A DNA stretch of 64,000 bases, from assembly GCF_035953295.1 (NCBI RefSeq), contig NZ_CP108370.1, forward strand, positions 6,185,001 to 6,249,000, written 5' to 3'. Shown one piece after another: positions 42,968 through 51,627 of this stretch; position 1 is the stretch's first letter; each line of letters begins with the position of its first letter. The position numbers were made by a program, and so were the translations under genes. The DNA comes from Streptomyces sp. NBC_01335. Its GTDB lineage: Bacteria; Actinomycetota; Actinomycetes; Streptomycetales; Streptomycetaceae. The notes under the pieces were generated by a model, which was not told where the DNA came from, did no database searches, and saw only the letters and a list, made by a program, of their open reading frames with translations.

Positions 42968-43579
42968 GTGGAGCAGAGCATAGATGCGAAGACGAAGTCC
43001 GAGTTCGCCGCGGGAACCGACCCGGCGTACATTCCCGGCCTGACGGCCCCCGTTCCGGTACGGACCGGGGACGAGGAGGAGGCCGGCACGTCGGCGGAGG
43101 CGGCAGCCGACGACGCCGGGATCCAGGACGCCGTTCCGGCCGAGCCTTCCGCGACCACCGCCGAGGGGGTGGACGAGGAACCGGAGGACGCCACCGGCGA
43201 GTCCGCCGCGTCCGGCGACGGTGACGCGCCCGCCGGTGCGTCGGCCGACGCCGACGCCGACGCGTCCGGTGCCGACGCCGACGAGTCCGGTGCGCCGGTC
43301 TTCGAGATCAGCGACCGGCGCGGGTCCATCCGTGTGGGCAAGGAGGGAATCCGGTTCACGCTCGACGACCAGCAGGCCGACTTCGACTGGTCCGAGGTCT
43401 CCGCGGTCGAGGTGAAGACGGCCGGCATGGCCCGCCGGTTCACCCTCACCGTCCACGTCTCCTCGCGCCGCTGGTTCAACGCCGAGGTGGTCGCGGAGAG
43501 CCGGAAGCGGCTCAAGGAGTGGCCGGAGGAGCTCGACGTGGTCCTGGACGCCTACTTCGAGGAGTCGGAGGAGTCCTGA
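42968..43579 (+). CDS. Hypothetical acidic protein with C-terminal PH-like domain
   Basis: 203 residues from the GTG at 42968. The first ~110 residues are low complexity, rich in Ala, Asp, Glu and Gly, and probably disordered. The rest (VFEISDRRGSIRVGKEGIRF, DFDWSEVSAVEVKTAG, RRFTLTVHVSSRRWFNAEVV) looks like a single beta-barrel/PH-like fold ending in an acidic helix. No function recognised. Ends at a terminator, so it is probably monocistronic. Confidence 0.75.
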   Translation: MEQSIDAKTKSEFAAGTDPAYIPGLTAPVPVRTGDEEEAGTSAEAAADDAGIQDAVPAEPSATTAEGVDEEPEDATGESAASGDGDAPAGASADADADASGADADESGAPVFEISDRRGSIRVGKEGIRFTLDDQQADFDWSEVSAVEVKTAGMARRFTLTVHVSSRRWFNAEVVAESRKRLKEWPEELDVVLDAYFEESEES

Positions 43580-43616
43580 CACGGAACGGCGACCGGGAAC
43601 GCCTGATTCCACCACC

Positions 43617-43653
43617 AGGAGGGCCGGGAGGGCGCGAAGGCCACCCGGCCCTC
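43617..43653 (+). terminator. Hairpin GGAGGGCCGGG / CCCGGCCCTCC
   Basis: 11-bp arms at 43617-43627 and 43643-43653, 38 bp past the stop of the acidic protein gene. Confidence 0.75.
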
Positions 43654-43725
43654 CGTCATGCGAAGGTGCTGTTCTCCCCGGTGGGGCGGACGGCACGCCC
43701 CGGGGCGCGCGGCATAATCGCGACC

Positions 43726-44721
43726 ATGCCGAACATAGCTGGGGACATCGTCGATCTGGGCCGGGGACTCCATGTCTGGCAGCCGCCGGAAAGGGGCTGG
43801 GGGCTGGCCAACTGCGGTCTGCTCGCCTCGCCCACGGGGGCGTTGTGGATCGACACCCCCTACGACCGGGCGCTGGCCGGGCAGTTCCTCGCGGCGAGCG
43901 AGGAACGGCTGCCGGAGGGCGTGTCGATCGACCGGGTGATCGTCACCCACGCCAACGGCGACCACTTCTGGGGCGCCGGGGTCGTACCGGACGCCGAGAT
44001 CATCGTCACGCGCGGGGCCCGCGAGCACATGCACTTCGAGCCCACCCCCCAGCAGCAGCACTCCCTGATCGCCTCCGGCGACCCGGAGACACCTCTCGGG
44101 GCCTATCTGGCCCGGCACTTCGGGCCCTTCGACTGGTCCGGGACCGAACCCGTCGTGCCCACCACGTACTTCACCGGCGAGCTCGAACTGACCCTGGACG
44201 GCCACCCGGTACGGATCACGGCGCTGCCGCCCGCCCACACCACGGGCGACCTGATCGTCCATCTGCCGGACCACGACACGGTGTTCACCGGAGACGTGAT
44301 CTTCGGCTCCACGCCCGAGCGGCCGGGCGACCACCCCTGCCACTGGGCCGGTCCGCTCGCCCACGTGATCGAGGCGTGCGAACGCGTCCTGGCCACCGGC
44401 GCCAAGACGATCGTGCCGGGCCACGGACCACTCCTCGGCCCGGCCGGAGTCCGTGACCACATCGACTACCTCGCCCACGTACGGACGCGCGCCCACACCT
44501 GCCACGCGGCCGGAATCCCCGCGCCGGAGGCGGCCCGCCGGATCGTCGCCGAGGGACGCCACCCCGACCTGGGCCTGCCCGAGCGGCTGGCCGTGACGGT
44601 CGGCACCGAGTACCGGCATCTGAACGGCTCCGAGCAGACGGGCGTGTTCGAGGTGATGTCCGAAGTCGCCTCGCTGGCGCAGGATATCGAGCAGGGGCTG
44701 GTCGGCCCGGTCCGCACCTGA
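43726..44721 (+). CDS. Metallo-beta-lactamase-fold hydrolase
   Basis: 331 residues, ATG at 43726. Metal site: VTHANGDHFWGAG, where the usual HxHxDH reads HANGDH (second His replaced by Asn, a known variant). Also LPPAHTTGDLIVH, the Asp in VFTGDVIFGS, and VPGHGPLLGP. An all-helical C-terminal part follows. Members hydrolyse esters, lactones or thioesters; the substrate is unknown. Cytoplasmic, single gene. Confidence 0.88.
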   Translation: MPNIAGDIVDLGRGLHVWQPPERGWGLANCGLLASPTGALWIDTPYDRALAGQFLAASEERLPEGVSIDRVIVTHANGDHFWGAGVVPDAEIIVTRGAREHMHFEPTPQQQHSLIASGDPETPLGAYLARHFGPFDWSGTEPVVPTTYFTGELELTLDGHPVRITALPPAHTTGDLIVHLPDHDTVFTGDVIFGSTPERPGDHPCHWAGPLAHVIEACERVLATGAKTIVPGHGPLLGPAGVRDHIDYLAHVRTRAHTCHAAGIPAPEAARRIVAEGRHPDLGLPERLAVTVGTEYRHLNGSEQTGVFEVMSEVASLAQDIEQGLVGPVRT

Positions 44722-44749
44722 TCCGTGACCCGCGCACGCTGTCGACCGG

Positions 44750-44768
44750 CCGCCCCGGTCAGGGGCGG
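44750..44768 (+). terminator. Short hairpin CCGCCCC / GGGGCGG
   Basis: 7-bp arms with a 5-nt loop, 28 bp past the metallo-beta-lactamase-fold gene. Modest support. Confidence 0.45.
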
Positions 44769-44895
44769 GAACATCCGTCCCGGCCCCGGCCGGTCCGCCC
44801 CGCCGTACGCCCGCCCGGCCCGTCCGTCCGCCCGCGCGCAGGGCGACTGGATCGGCCCCGGCCTCTCCGGCTACGTTGATGCCGCGGCCAGCACC

Positions 44896-44958
44896 GACCC
44901 GGTACGCGGCGGGGCCGATCCGGTACACGGCGGGGCCGATCCGGTACACGGCGGGGCC
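44896..44958 (+). repeat. Three 21-bp tandem repeats upstream of the SepF-like gene
   Basis: Unit GATCCGGTACACGGCGGGGCC three times (44896, 44917, 44938), the first with three changes (the C of GACCC, the G of GTACG, plus a shifted start). They occupy the 360-bp region before the SepF-like gene and might affect its promoter spacing. Confidence 0.85.
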
Positions 44959-45028
44959 GGTCCGGAGGATCGGATTCCCGGCCGTGTCGCTGGTGGGCCG
45001 AACGGGTGAGGAACGAGAGGATTGGCCG

Positions 45029-45088
45029 ATGAACAGCGAGCGCAGCCGGCGCACCGGCGACCGGCACACGGACGAGGTGACCCTGTGA
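45029..45088 (+). CDS. Possible 19-codon leader ORF coupled to the SepF-like gene
   Basis: ATG at 45029 preceded by AGAGGA. It encodes MNSERSRRTGDRHTDEVTL and ends in a TGA that overlaps the next gene's GTG (GTGA). The peptide is very polar. Coupling geometry and a ribosome site are the only evidence. It could equally be chance. Confidence 0.4.
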   Translation: MNSERSRRTGDRHTDEVTL

Positions 45089-45480
45089 GCAGGTACGACA
45101 GGTACGACGCCACTGACGCACAGTGGGAGGGCCTGGCGCAGGTGGTACCGCTGCGGGGCCGCAACGAGTGGCCCTCCCGGGTCGACCACGACGCGATGGG
45201 GCAGCACAGGGCCGAGGAGCAGCGCCGGCTGGTGGTGCTGCGGGTCCAGGTCTTCTCCGACGCCCGCGAGGTGGCCGAGTACCTCGTCGCCCAGGTCCCG
45301 GTCCTGCTGGACCTGACGGCGGCCGAGACGGACGTGGCGAAGCGCATCCTCGACTTCAGCAGCGGGGTCGTCTTCGGACTCGGCAGCGGCATGCACCGGG
45401 TGGACCGGAACGTCTTCCTCCTCGCGCCGATCGGCATGGAGGTGGAGGGGGTGACCCCGGCGGGCATCCCTCAATCGTAG
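45085..45480 (+). CDS. SepF-like cell-division protein
   Basis: 131 residues, GTG at 45085. Begins SRYDRYDATDAQWEGLAQVV, then the SepF core: RLVVLRVQVFSDAREVAEYL, QVPVLLDLTAAETDVAKRIL, DFSSGVVFGLGSGMHRVDRN, VFLLAPIGMEVEG. SepF tethers FtsZ to the membrane. This short version lacks the long N-terminal amphipathic-helix linker and is probably one of the extra SepF-like paralogues of Streptomyces rather than the copy in the dcw cluster. Confidence 0.88.
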   Translation: MSRYDRYDATDAQWEGLAQVVPLRGRNEWPSRVDHDAMGQHRAEEQRRLVVLRVQVFSDAREVAEYLVAQVPVLLDLTAAETDVAKRILDFSSGVVFGLGSGMHRVDRNVFLLAPIGMEVEGVTPAGIPQS

Positions 45481-45535
45481 GAAGCTCGTCCGGGTAAAAC
45501 GGTTCGCCCGCCGGAGCCGTGCGTACGGTCCGGGC

Positions 45536-46729
45536 ATGACCACCACAGCCCCTCCTCCGAGCACCACCCGCGTCTGCCCGCCCCGCGCCGCTCCCGACAC
45601 CCGGGCCCGGCCCGTCCGCCCCGTCGTCACCGAGCTGCGGCTGGCCGCCTTCGCGTCGCACTGGCGCCGAACCCTGCCGCTGGGGCCGCTGACCCTGCTC
45701 ACCGGCCCCAGCGGCAGCGGTGCCTCGTCCGCGCTGCGGGCCTACGAGGCGCTGGCCCGGCTCGGCGCGGGCGACGCGCTGGAGGACGTGTTCCCCGATC
45801 CCGTCTCCTGCGTGCCCGAGCGCGCGGCGGCCGACACCGAGGGCCGGCGCGGGTTCCGCATCGGCTGCACCGTGGACGGTCCGGCGGGGCCGGTCAGGCT
45901 CGACGTGGCGGTCCAGGCCGAACCCTCGCTGCGCATCGTGGGCGAGCGGCTCACGGCGGACGGGCAGACCCTGCTCAGCACCGCGCTGCGCGACCCGCGC
46001 CGCCCGACCGTGCAGGCCGCCTGGCACACGGCGGGCCAGGTGCCGGTGACCCGGGCCCCCCTCCCGGACGGCCGTCTCGCCACGGCGCTGCTGCCGCTGC
46101 GGGTGGCCGGCATCACCGAGGGCCAGTTACGCGTCCTCGCCGCCGCCGAGCAGGTGGTGGTGGGCCTGCACTCCGCCTTCCCCTGCGATCCGCTGCCCCG
46201 GGGAATGCGCGCGCCGGCCCGCGCCGGGGAGGGGCGGCTCCGCCCCGGCTGCGACAACCTCGCCGCGGTGCTCGCCCGGACGCGTACGCAGTGCGCGCAG
46301 CGGCACGCCCGGCTGGTGGCCACGGCGGCGGCGGGGTGCGCGGGGCCGGTGACCGGGCTGACCACCCGGGACCTGGCGGACGGCACGGTGGAGGCCCTGG
46401 TGGGGCGCGGCGCCGGGCGCACCACCCCGGTCGGGCGCCTCGGCGACGGCGAGCTGCGCTATCTCGCCCTCGCACTGGTGCTGCTGACGGGCCCTCATGT
46501 GCTGGAGGTGAACACCCCGGACGAGATCCCCTGGGCCATGCGCGCCCTCACCGTGCTGACGGACGGGTTCGACCGGGGGCTCGACGGGCGCCAGTCGGGG
46601 GAGCTGATCCGGCTCGCCGCCGGGATCTGCGCCGACGGGCACCTGCGGATGATCGGCACGGTGGGGGAGTCGGGTGCGGCACTGGCCGGCCGGACCGAGG
46701 GCGCGACAGTGGTAGACCTGTCCGGGTGA
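45536..46729 (+). CDS. AAA_21-like ATPase-fold protein with degenerate Walker motifs
   Basis: 397 residues, ATG at 45536. The layout is that of RecF/AAA_21 ATPases: ELRLAAFASHWRRTLPLGPL, a P-loop, then DNLAAVLARTRTQ, the signature-like LGDGELRYLALALVLLTG, and a Walker B position reading VLEVNTPDEIPWAM. The P-loop is GPSGSGASS, with Ala where the catalytic Lys should be, and the Walker B Glu is displaced, so ATP hydrolysis is doubtful. Coupled by GTGA to a MazG-like gene. Confidence 0.75.
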   Translation: MTTTAPPPSTTRVCPPRAAPDTRARPVRPVVTELRLAAFASHWRRTLPLGPLTLLTGPSGSGASSALRAYEALARLGAGDALEDVFPDPVSCVPERAAADTEGRRGFRIGCTVDGPAGPVRLDVAVQAEPSLRIVGERLTADGQTLLSTALRDPRRPTVQAAWHTAGQVPVTRAPLPDGRLATALLPLRVAGITEGQLRVLAAAEQVVVGLHSAFPCDPLPRGMRAPARAGEGRLRPGCDNLAAVLARTRTQCAQRHARLVATAAAGCAGPVTGLTTRDLADGTVEALVGRGAGRTTPVGRLGDGELRYLALALVLLTGPHVLEVNTPDEIPWAMRALTVLTDGFDRGLDGRQSGELIRLAAGICADGHLRMIGTVGESGAALAGRTEGATVVDLSG

Positions 46730-47085
46730 ACGAACTCGATGTGGCCCAGCTCCAGCGGCGGCTCGCCGCCTTCGCCGAGTCCAGGCAGTGGGGCCAGTAC
46801 CACACCCCCAAGAACCTGGCATCGGCCCTCAGCGTCGAAGCCTCCGAACTGCTGGAGATCTTCCAGTGGCTGACCCCGGAGCAGGCCGCGGCCGTGATGA
46901 GCGACCCGGGGACGGCGCACCGGGTGGAGGACGAGGTGGCCGACGTCCTCGCCTATCTGCTCCAGTTCTGCGAGGTGCTCGGAGTGGATGCGCTGGCGGC
47001 GCTGTCGGCGAAGATCGACCGGAACGAGACCCGTTTTCCGGTGCCCGGGGGGTCCGAAGCCCCTGAGCATCACTCTTCGGAGTGA
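46726..47085 (+). CDS. MazG-like nucleotide pyrophosphohydrolase
   Basis: 119 residues. The GTG at 46726 overlaps the previous stop. Typical all-helical MazG fold with metal-binding acidic residues: ALSVEASELLEIFQWLTPEQ and RVEDEVADVLAYLLQFCEVL. It hydrolyses NTPs to NMPs and pyrophosphate, probably for house-cleaning. Similar genes have been linked to phage response in other bacteria. The tight coupling to the degenerate ATPase suggests they act together. Confidence 0.9.
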   Translation: MNELDVAQLQRRLAAFAESRQWGQYHTPKNLASALSVEASELLEIFQWLTPEQAAAVMSDPGTAHRVEDEVADVLAYLLQFCEVLGVDALAALSAKIDRNETRFPVPGGSEAPEHHSSE

Positions 47086-47090
47086 TCGAC

Positions 47091-47168
47091 TTATCCACAA
47101 TCGCCTTCGTATCCACAGATTTCCGAATTCCTCTGTCCTTTCGGTACCGCCTCACTCACTGTGGGTAA
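47091..47168. promoter_or_regulatory. Three DnaA-box-like 9-mers
   Basis: TTATCCACA at 47091 (identical to the strong E. coli box), GTATCCACA at 47109 on the same strand 18 bp on, and TTACCCACA on the opposite strand at 47160-47168. They fill the short gap before the next gene. There is no dnaA, dnaN or AT-rich unwinding element, so this is not oriC. Confidence 0.5.
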
Positions 47169-47208
47169 TGGACTGAGTGACCGGGTTTTCACAGTGACGG
47201 GGGATCGG

Positions 47209-47700
47209 ATGGAAGCGGAACGACTGGTCGAGATCGGACGGCGCGCGCTGGCGGAGAGCCGGGGCGCGGCGGACATCATGACCGAGGCATGGCAGGCCCA
47301 GGCGCTGGCGCGGGCCATCGGCGACCGGCTGGCCGTCGCCGGGCCGGCCGAGTTACGCGGTGACGCGCGTGGGCTCGGTGAGATCGGTGGGAGGGAGTGG
47401 TCCGCGCCGGACGCGCCGGTGTATCTGACCGGGCAGGCGCGCGCGGCCCGCCTCACGGAGGTGACCGACGTGTCGCGCACCCTCGACGGGCTGGCGCTGC
47501 TGCTCGGTGAGGCGGGCATGGCGCTCGTCGGGGTCGCCTGCGACACCGGCGAGGACACCCTCTACTGGCAGTGCATCGAGGCGATAGACGCTGCCGACGA
47601 GTCGATGGACCGGGTGCGGGGCATGCTCGGCCGCCTCGCCGAACAGGCACGGGAGCGGGCGAGGGAGCGGGACGGTCCGTACGGCGCGATCCGGGGGTAG
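47209..47700 (+). CDS. Hypothetical helical protein (DUF6099-like)
   Basis: 163 residues from the ATG at 47209, which has GACGGGGGA close upstream; a GTG at 47161 is an alternative. Mostly helical: RLVEIGRRALAESRGAADIM, EAWQAQALARAIGDRLAVAG, SRTLDGLALLLGEAGMALVG, YWQCIEAIDAADESMDRVRG. Looks like a Streptomyces-specific family. No motif suggests a function. Confidence 0.7.
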   Translation: MEAERLVEIGRRALAESRGAADIMTEAWQAQALARAIGDRLAVAGPAELRGDARGLGEIGGREWSAPDAPVYLTGQARAARLTEVTDVSRTLDGLALLLGEAGMALVGVACDTGEDTLYWQCIEAIDAADESMDRVRGMLGRLAEQARERARERDGPYGAIRG

Positions 47701-47828
47701 CGCTTCCGGAGGGCTCGGGTCGCGTCCGGTTCCGCGTCGTGACGGTGACCGGTCCGGACAGGCCTGTGCGACGGAGGTGGACGGGAGCCGCGCGAGGGGA
47801 GCCCGGCGGGAAGAGGCAGGATGGAACC

Positions 47829-48755
47829 ATGGATCTGCGCATTTTCACCGAGCCCCAGCAAGGGGCGAGCTACGACACCCTGCTGACCGTCGCCAAGGCC
47901 ACCGAGGACCTCGGGTTCGATGCCTTCTACCGCTCCGACCACTACCTCCGCATGGGGGGCGGTGACGGTCTGCCGGGCCCGACCGACGCCTGGATCACGC
48001 TGGCCGGCCTGGCCCGCGAGACCAAGCGCATCCGCCTCGGCACGCTCATGACGGCGGGCACCTTCCGCCTTCCCGGGGTGCTCGCCATCCAGGTCGCCCA
48101 GGTCGACCAGATGTCCGGCGGCCGGGTCGAGCTGGGGCTGGGCGCGGGCTGGTTCGAGGAGGAGCACAAGGCGTACGGCATCCCCTTCCCGAAGGAGAAG
48201 TTCGGGCGCCTGGAAGAGCAGCTCGCCATCGTCACCGGCCTCTGGGCCACCGAGATCGGCAAGACCTTCAGCTACGACGGCACCTACTACCAGCTCACCG
48301 ACTCGCCCGCGCTGCCCAAGCCGGCCCAGCCCAAGGTGCCGGTGCTGATCGGCGGGCACGGCGCGGTCCGTACCCCGCGGCTGGCCGCACGGTACGCGGA
48401 CGAGTTCAACATCCCGTTCGCCTCGCTGGAGGACACGGAGAAGCAGTTCGGCCGGGTGCGGGAGGCCGCGAAGGCGGCCGGGCGCGGACCCGACGACCTG
48501 GTGTACTCCAACGCACTCGTGGTCTGCGTCGGCAAGGACGACGCGGAGGTGGCCCGCCGGGCCGCCGCCATCGGCCGGGACGTGGAGGAGCTGAAGGCCA
48601 ACGGCCTCGCCGGTTCGCCGGCCGAGGTGGTCGACAGGATCGGGCAGTTCGCGGCGGTCGGGTCCTCGCGGATCTACCTCCAGATCCTCGACCTCGACGA
48701 CCTGGACCACCTGGAGCTGATCTCCTCGCAGGTCCAGTCGCAGCTGAGCCGATGA
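47829..48755 (+). CDS. LLM-class F420-dependent oxidoreductase
   Basis: 308 residues, ATG at 47829. Luciferase-like TIM barrel: MDLRIFTEPQQGASYDTLL, LGFDAFYRSDHYL, KRIRLGTLMTAGTFRLPGVL, QMSGGRVELGLGAGWFEEEH, VPVLIGGHGAVRTPRLAARY. Uses cofactor F420, typical of actinobacteria. Substrate unknown. It is followed after 30 bp by mmuM and may be co-transcribed. Confidence 0.93.
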   Translation: MDLRIFTEPQQGASYDTLLTVAKATEDLGFDAFYRSDHYLRMGGGDGLPGPTDAWITLAGLARETKRIRLGTLMTAGTFRLPGVLAIQVAQVDQMSGGRVELGLGAGWFEEEHKAYGIPFPKEKFGRLEEQLAIVTGLWATEIGKTFSYDGTYYQLTDSPALPKPAQPKVPVLIGGHGAVRTPRLAARYADEFNIPFASLEDTEKQFGRVREAAKAAGRGPDDLVYSNALVVCVGKDDAEVARRAAAIGRDVEELKANGLAGSPAEVVDRIGQFAAVGSSRIYLQILDLDDLDHLELISSQVQSQLSR

Positions 48756-48785
48756 GCCGGTAGGTAGAGCGGAGAAGGAGTACCT

Positions 48786-49730
48786 GTGCGTCCCGCCCGC
48801 AGATCTCTCGCCGAAGCCCTCGCCGAGGGCCCGGTGGTGCTCGACGGAGGACTCTCCAACCAGTTGGAGGCCCAGGGGTGCGAGCTGTCGGACGCGCTGT
48901 GGTCGGCGAGACTGCTGGCGGACGCGCCCGAGCAGATCGAAGCCGCGCACACCGCGTACGCACGGGCGGGCGCACAGGTACTCACCACCGCCAGCTACCA
49001 GGCGACGTTCGAGGGGTTCGCCCGCCGGGGGATCGGACACCGCCGGACGCAGGAGCTCCTCGAACGGAGCGTGGAGCTGGCCCGCCGCGCGGGCGACCGC
49101 GCCGACCGCTCCGGAGTCTCGGGGCGCGAGACCTGGGTCGCCGCCTCGGTCGGGCCGTACGGGGCGATGCTCGCGGACGGCAGCGAGTACCGGGGCGGTT
49201 ACGGCCTCTCCGTCGCTGAGCTGGAGCGGTTCCACCGGCCCCGGGTGGAGGCGCTGGCCGCGGCCGGGCCCGACGTGCTGGCGCTGGAGACCGTGCCGGA
49301 CACGGACGAGGCACGGGCCCTGCTCCGGGCCGTCGGCGGCACGGGCGTCCCGGTCTGGCTCTCGTTTACCGTCGCGGGCGGGCTGACCCGGGCCGGGCAG
49401 CCGCTGCGGGCGGCCTTCGCGGAGGCCGCGGGGAACGACCAGGTGATCGCGGTCGGGGTCAACTGCTGCGACCCGGCGGACGCGGAGGCCGCCGTCCGGT
49501 GCGCGGCGGAGGCGACCGGCAAGCCGGTGGTCGTCTACCCCAACAGCGGGGAACGGTGGGACGCGCGGGGGCGCCGGTGGACGGGGGCGAGCACCTACGG
49601 CGGCCCGGAGCGGGTGCGCGCCTGGAGGCGGGACGGCGCACGGCTGATCGGAGGATGCTGCCGGGTCGGCCCGTCACGGATCGCGGAGATCGGCCGCGCG
49701 CTGTCCGCGGATTCCGGCTCAGGCGGATGA
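48786..49730 (+). CDS. mmuM: Homocysteine S-methyltransferase
   Basis: 314 residues, GTG at 48786. Transfers a methyl group from S-methylmethionine or SAM to homocysteine, giving methionine. VVLDGGLSNQLEAQGCELSD at the N-terminus, TTASYQATFEGF, and SVGPYGAMLADGSEYRGGYG. The zinc ligands are in VGVNCCDP and IGGCCRVGP. Its last 12 bp overlap the convergent peptidase gene. Confidence 0.93.
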   Translation: MRPARRSLAEALAEGPVVLDGGLSNQLEAQGCELSDALWSARLLADAPEQIEAAHTAYARAGAQVLTTASYQATFEGFARRGIGHRRTQELLERSVELARRAGDRADRSGVSGRETWVAASVGPYGAMLADGSEYRGGYGLSVAELERFHRPRVEALAAAGPDVLALETVPDTDEARALLRAVGGTGVPVWLSFTVAGGLTRAGQPLRAAFAEAAGNDQVIAVGVNCCDPADAEAAVRCAAEATGKPVVVYPNSGERWDARGRRWTGASTYGGPERVRAWRRDGARLIGGCCRVGPSRIAEIGRALSADSGSGG

Positions 49731-50459
49731 CACAGGTCGCGCTGCGGCGAGGAGCGCACGGCACGGCAGTGCCTGTTCCCTCGATCCGCCGTCTCCGTCC
49801 GGTTCCACCCGGTGGAGGAGGGCCCCGGGGGTGCGAGTCACCGCATCGGTCAGTCGGCCCTCGGTGAAGAGCGCCCCGACGCCGTCTTCGACCGCCCAGC
49901 CGGCGGGAAGCGCGCCGGTGGCCACGGCCGCCCGGTACGACGGTCGCCGACCTGGCTCGTTGCCGTAGTGGGGGCAGACCGAGCCCGGTAGCAGGCCCAA
50001 CCCGTCGGAAAGGTGGGTCAGTTGCCCGAAGGAGTCGGTGTGGGAACCCTCGGCCCAGCAGTTGGCGCCGGCGCTGATGCCGCACAACAGGGTCCCGCGG
50101 TCGAAGGCTTCGCGCAGCAATCGGTCCACACCGTGCGCGCGCCACACGGCCAGAAGGTTGGCGGTGTTGCCGCCGCCGACGTAGATGACGTCCTGGGAGA
50201 GCAGGAACGTGCGCAGCGCGTCGTCGTCGAGTTCCCGCTGGAACAGCTTCAGGACCGCCGGCTCGCACGGACGGGACCGGTACGCGGTGAGGAACTGCTC
50301 CGCGTAGGCGGGGGCGTCACCGCTGGCTGTGGGCACGAAGCAGACTTTCGGGCGAGGCGCGGGCACGTGGCCGAGCATCCACTCGTCGAGCAGACCGTCG
50401 TCGTCGGTGGAGAAGCCGCCACCGAGGAGGGCCAGACGATGTTTCGGAACGATGGCCAC
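49719..50459 (-). CDS. Peptidase E-like serine peptidase (S51)
   Basis: 246 residues, GTG at 50459 with GAGGAGA upstream. Fold: LALLGGGFSTDDDGLLDEWM, VIYVGGGNTANLLAVWR, and nucleophile GISAGANCW (Ser129). The Ser-centred GxSAGA elbow is typical of S51 peptidase E, which cleaves Asp-X dipeptides, and related cyanophycinases. The C-terminus overlaps the end of mmuM tail to tail. Confidence 0.9.
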   Translation of the reverse strand: MAIVPKHRLALLGGGFSTDDDGLLDEWMLGHVPAPRPKVCFVPTASGDAPAYAEQFLTAYRSRPCEPAVLKLFQRELDDDALRTFLLSQDVIYVGGGNTANLLAVWRAHGVDRLLREAFDRGTLLCGISAGANCWAEGSHTDSFGQLTHLSDGLGLLPGSVCPHYGNEPGRRPSYRAAVATGALPAGWAVEDGVGALFTEGRLTDAVTRTPGALLHRVEPDGDGGSREQALPCRALLAAARPVSSA

Positions 50460-50623
50460 GGGAGTCTCCTCAGTGCGTGGTCGAACGGGGTGGTGGTCCG
50501 GACGCCGCCGAGCCGTCGGCCGTGTCCGTGATCGAGTACCAGCGATGTCGGCCACCGTTCGCCCGGGGTGCCCGGGGCGCGTCCGCAGCGGCGCCCGAGC
50601 ACCGCCGACGAGGGTGGCGAGGG

Positions 50624-51607
50624 TCAACTGGAGGCGAGCCAGCCCCGTTGCACGGCCCGCACACCGGCGGCGAAGCGACTGGGCGCGCCGAGGCGTTCCA
50701 TGAGGTCGGCCGTGATGCGCCGGGCGGTGCGGGCCGATACGCCCAGCCGCTTGGCCACTGCCTCGTCGGTGAACCCGCGCGCCAGGAGCCTCATGACCTC
50801 TGCCTCCTGCGGCGCGAGTCCGCTCGCGCTGGGCTCCGGCGAGGAGCCCAGCGGCGCTGCCCCGGCCCACACCGCCTCGAAGAGGGCCGTGCCCGTGGCG
50901 ACGACACCCTCGCCGTGGGTCACGATCGCCCCCTCCAGGGCGTCCGACATCCGTGTCGGGAGGACCACACGGTTCTGGTCGATCACGATCATCCGAAGGG
51001 GGAGGCTGGCCACCGTGCGCACTTCGGCGCCGCGGGCGTGCAGCCACCCCACGTGCTCGAGAGTGGGCGCGTGTCTGCGGACGCTGTCCACGTACACGGT
51101 ACGTATACGCACACCCCGGGCGAGCAGATCCGCATTGGGCTCCCTGCTGGCGGCCAAATCCGCCTCGGAATGGGCGCCGCCCGGTGCGAAGGTCATGATC
51201 TCGTGCGTGGCCTCCGCCGCCAGTTCCGCGAGTCGTTCACGTATGGCGTCCGCGCCGGTCAGCCGCTCGAAATTTGGGTCGTCGGCGGTGGGGAGAAGTC
51301 CTGAGTACTCAGCGATCAACTGAGTGGCCGCGACACGGGACTCTTCCAGACTCTTTTGTGCCGTGGCGAGTTCGGACTGCCGCCGCGCGATAACGAGATC
51401 CATGGCGGCCTTGGGGCTGAGGGCGCGGACGGTCCCGTCGCCGCCCTGAGTGAGAGCCATCGCGCTCAGGCGGGTCAGCGCCTGTCTGACCTCGTCTTCG
51501 TCGAGACCGAGGAGCGCGGCCAAGCCTGAAATCGACTCGCCGGGGTGGGCCAGCATCGCTCGATAAACGCTTTCGGAGAGGGCGTCGATACCCAGGGTAT
51601 TCAGCAC
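50624..51607 (-). CDS. TrmB/LuxR-type helix-turn-helix regulator
   Basis: 327 residues, GTG at 51607 with AAGG upstream. N-terminal TrmB-like winged helix (SVYRAMLAHPGESISGLAAL and DEDEVRQALTRLSAM, about 12-47). A helical linker and a phospholipase D-like sensor region (FERLTGADAIRERLAELAAE, IRTVYVDSVRRHAPTLEHVG) follow. The C-terminal LuxR domain reads LAPQEAEVMRLLARGFTDEA..RLGVSARTARR. This group often sits beside peptide or NRPS-like clusters. Likely regulator of the cluster that begins 180 bp upstream. Confidence 0.9.
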   Translation of the reverse strand: MLNTLGIDALSESVYRAMLAHPGESISGLAALLGLDEDEVRQALTRLSAMALTQGGDGTVRALSPKAAMDLVIARRQSELATAQKSLEESRVAATQLIAEYSGLLPTADDPNFERLTGADAIRERLAELAAEATHEIMTFAPGGAHSEADLAASREPNADLLARGVRIRTVYVDSVRRHAPTLEHVGWLHARGAEVRTVASLPLRMIVIDQNRVVLPTRMSDALEGAIVTHGEGVVATGTALFEAVWAGAAPLGSSPEPSASGLAPQEAEVMRLLARGFTDEAVAKRLGVSARTARRITADLMERLGAPSRFAAGVRAVQRGWLASS

Positions 51608-51627
51608 GTCAGCCTTTCGTTTCTTCA

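Noticed and set aside
47091..47168. Origin of replication
   Set aside because: Only three boxes, no dnaA/dnaN and no AT-rich unwinding region.
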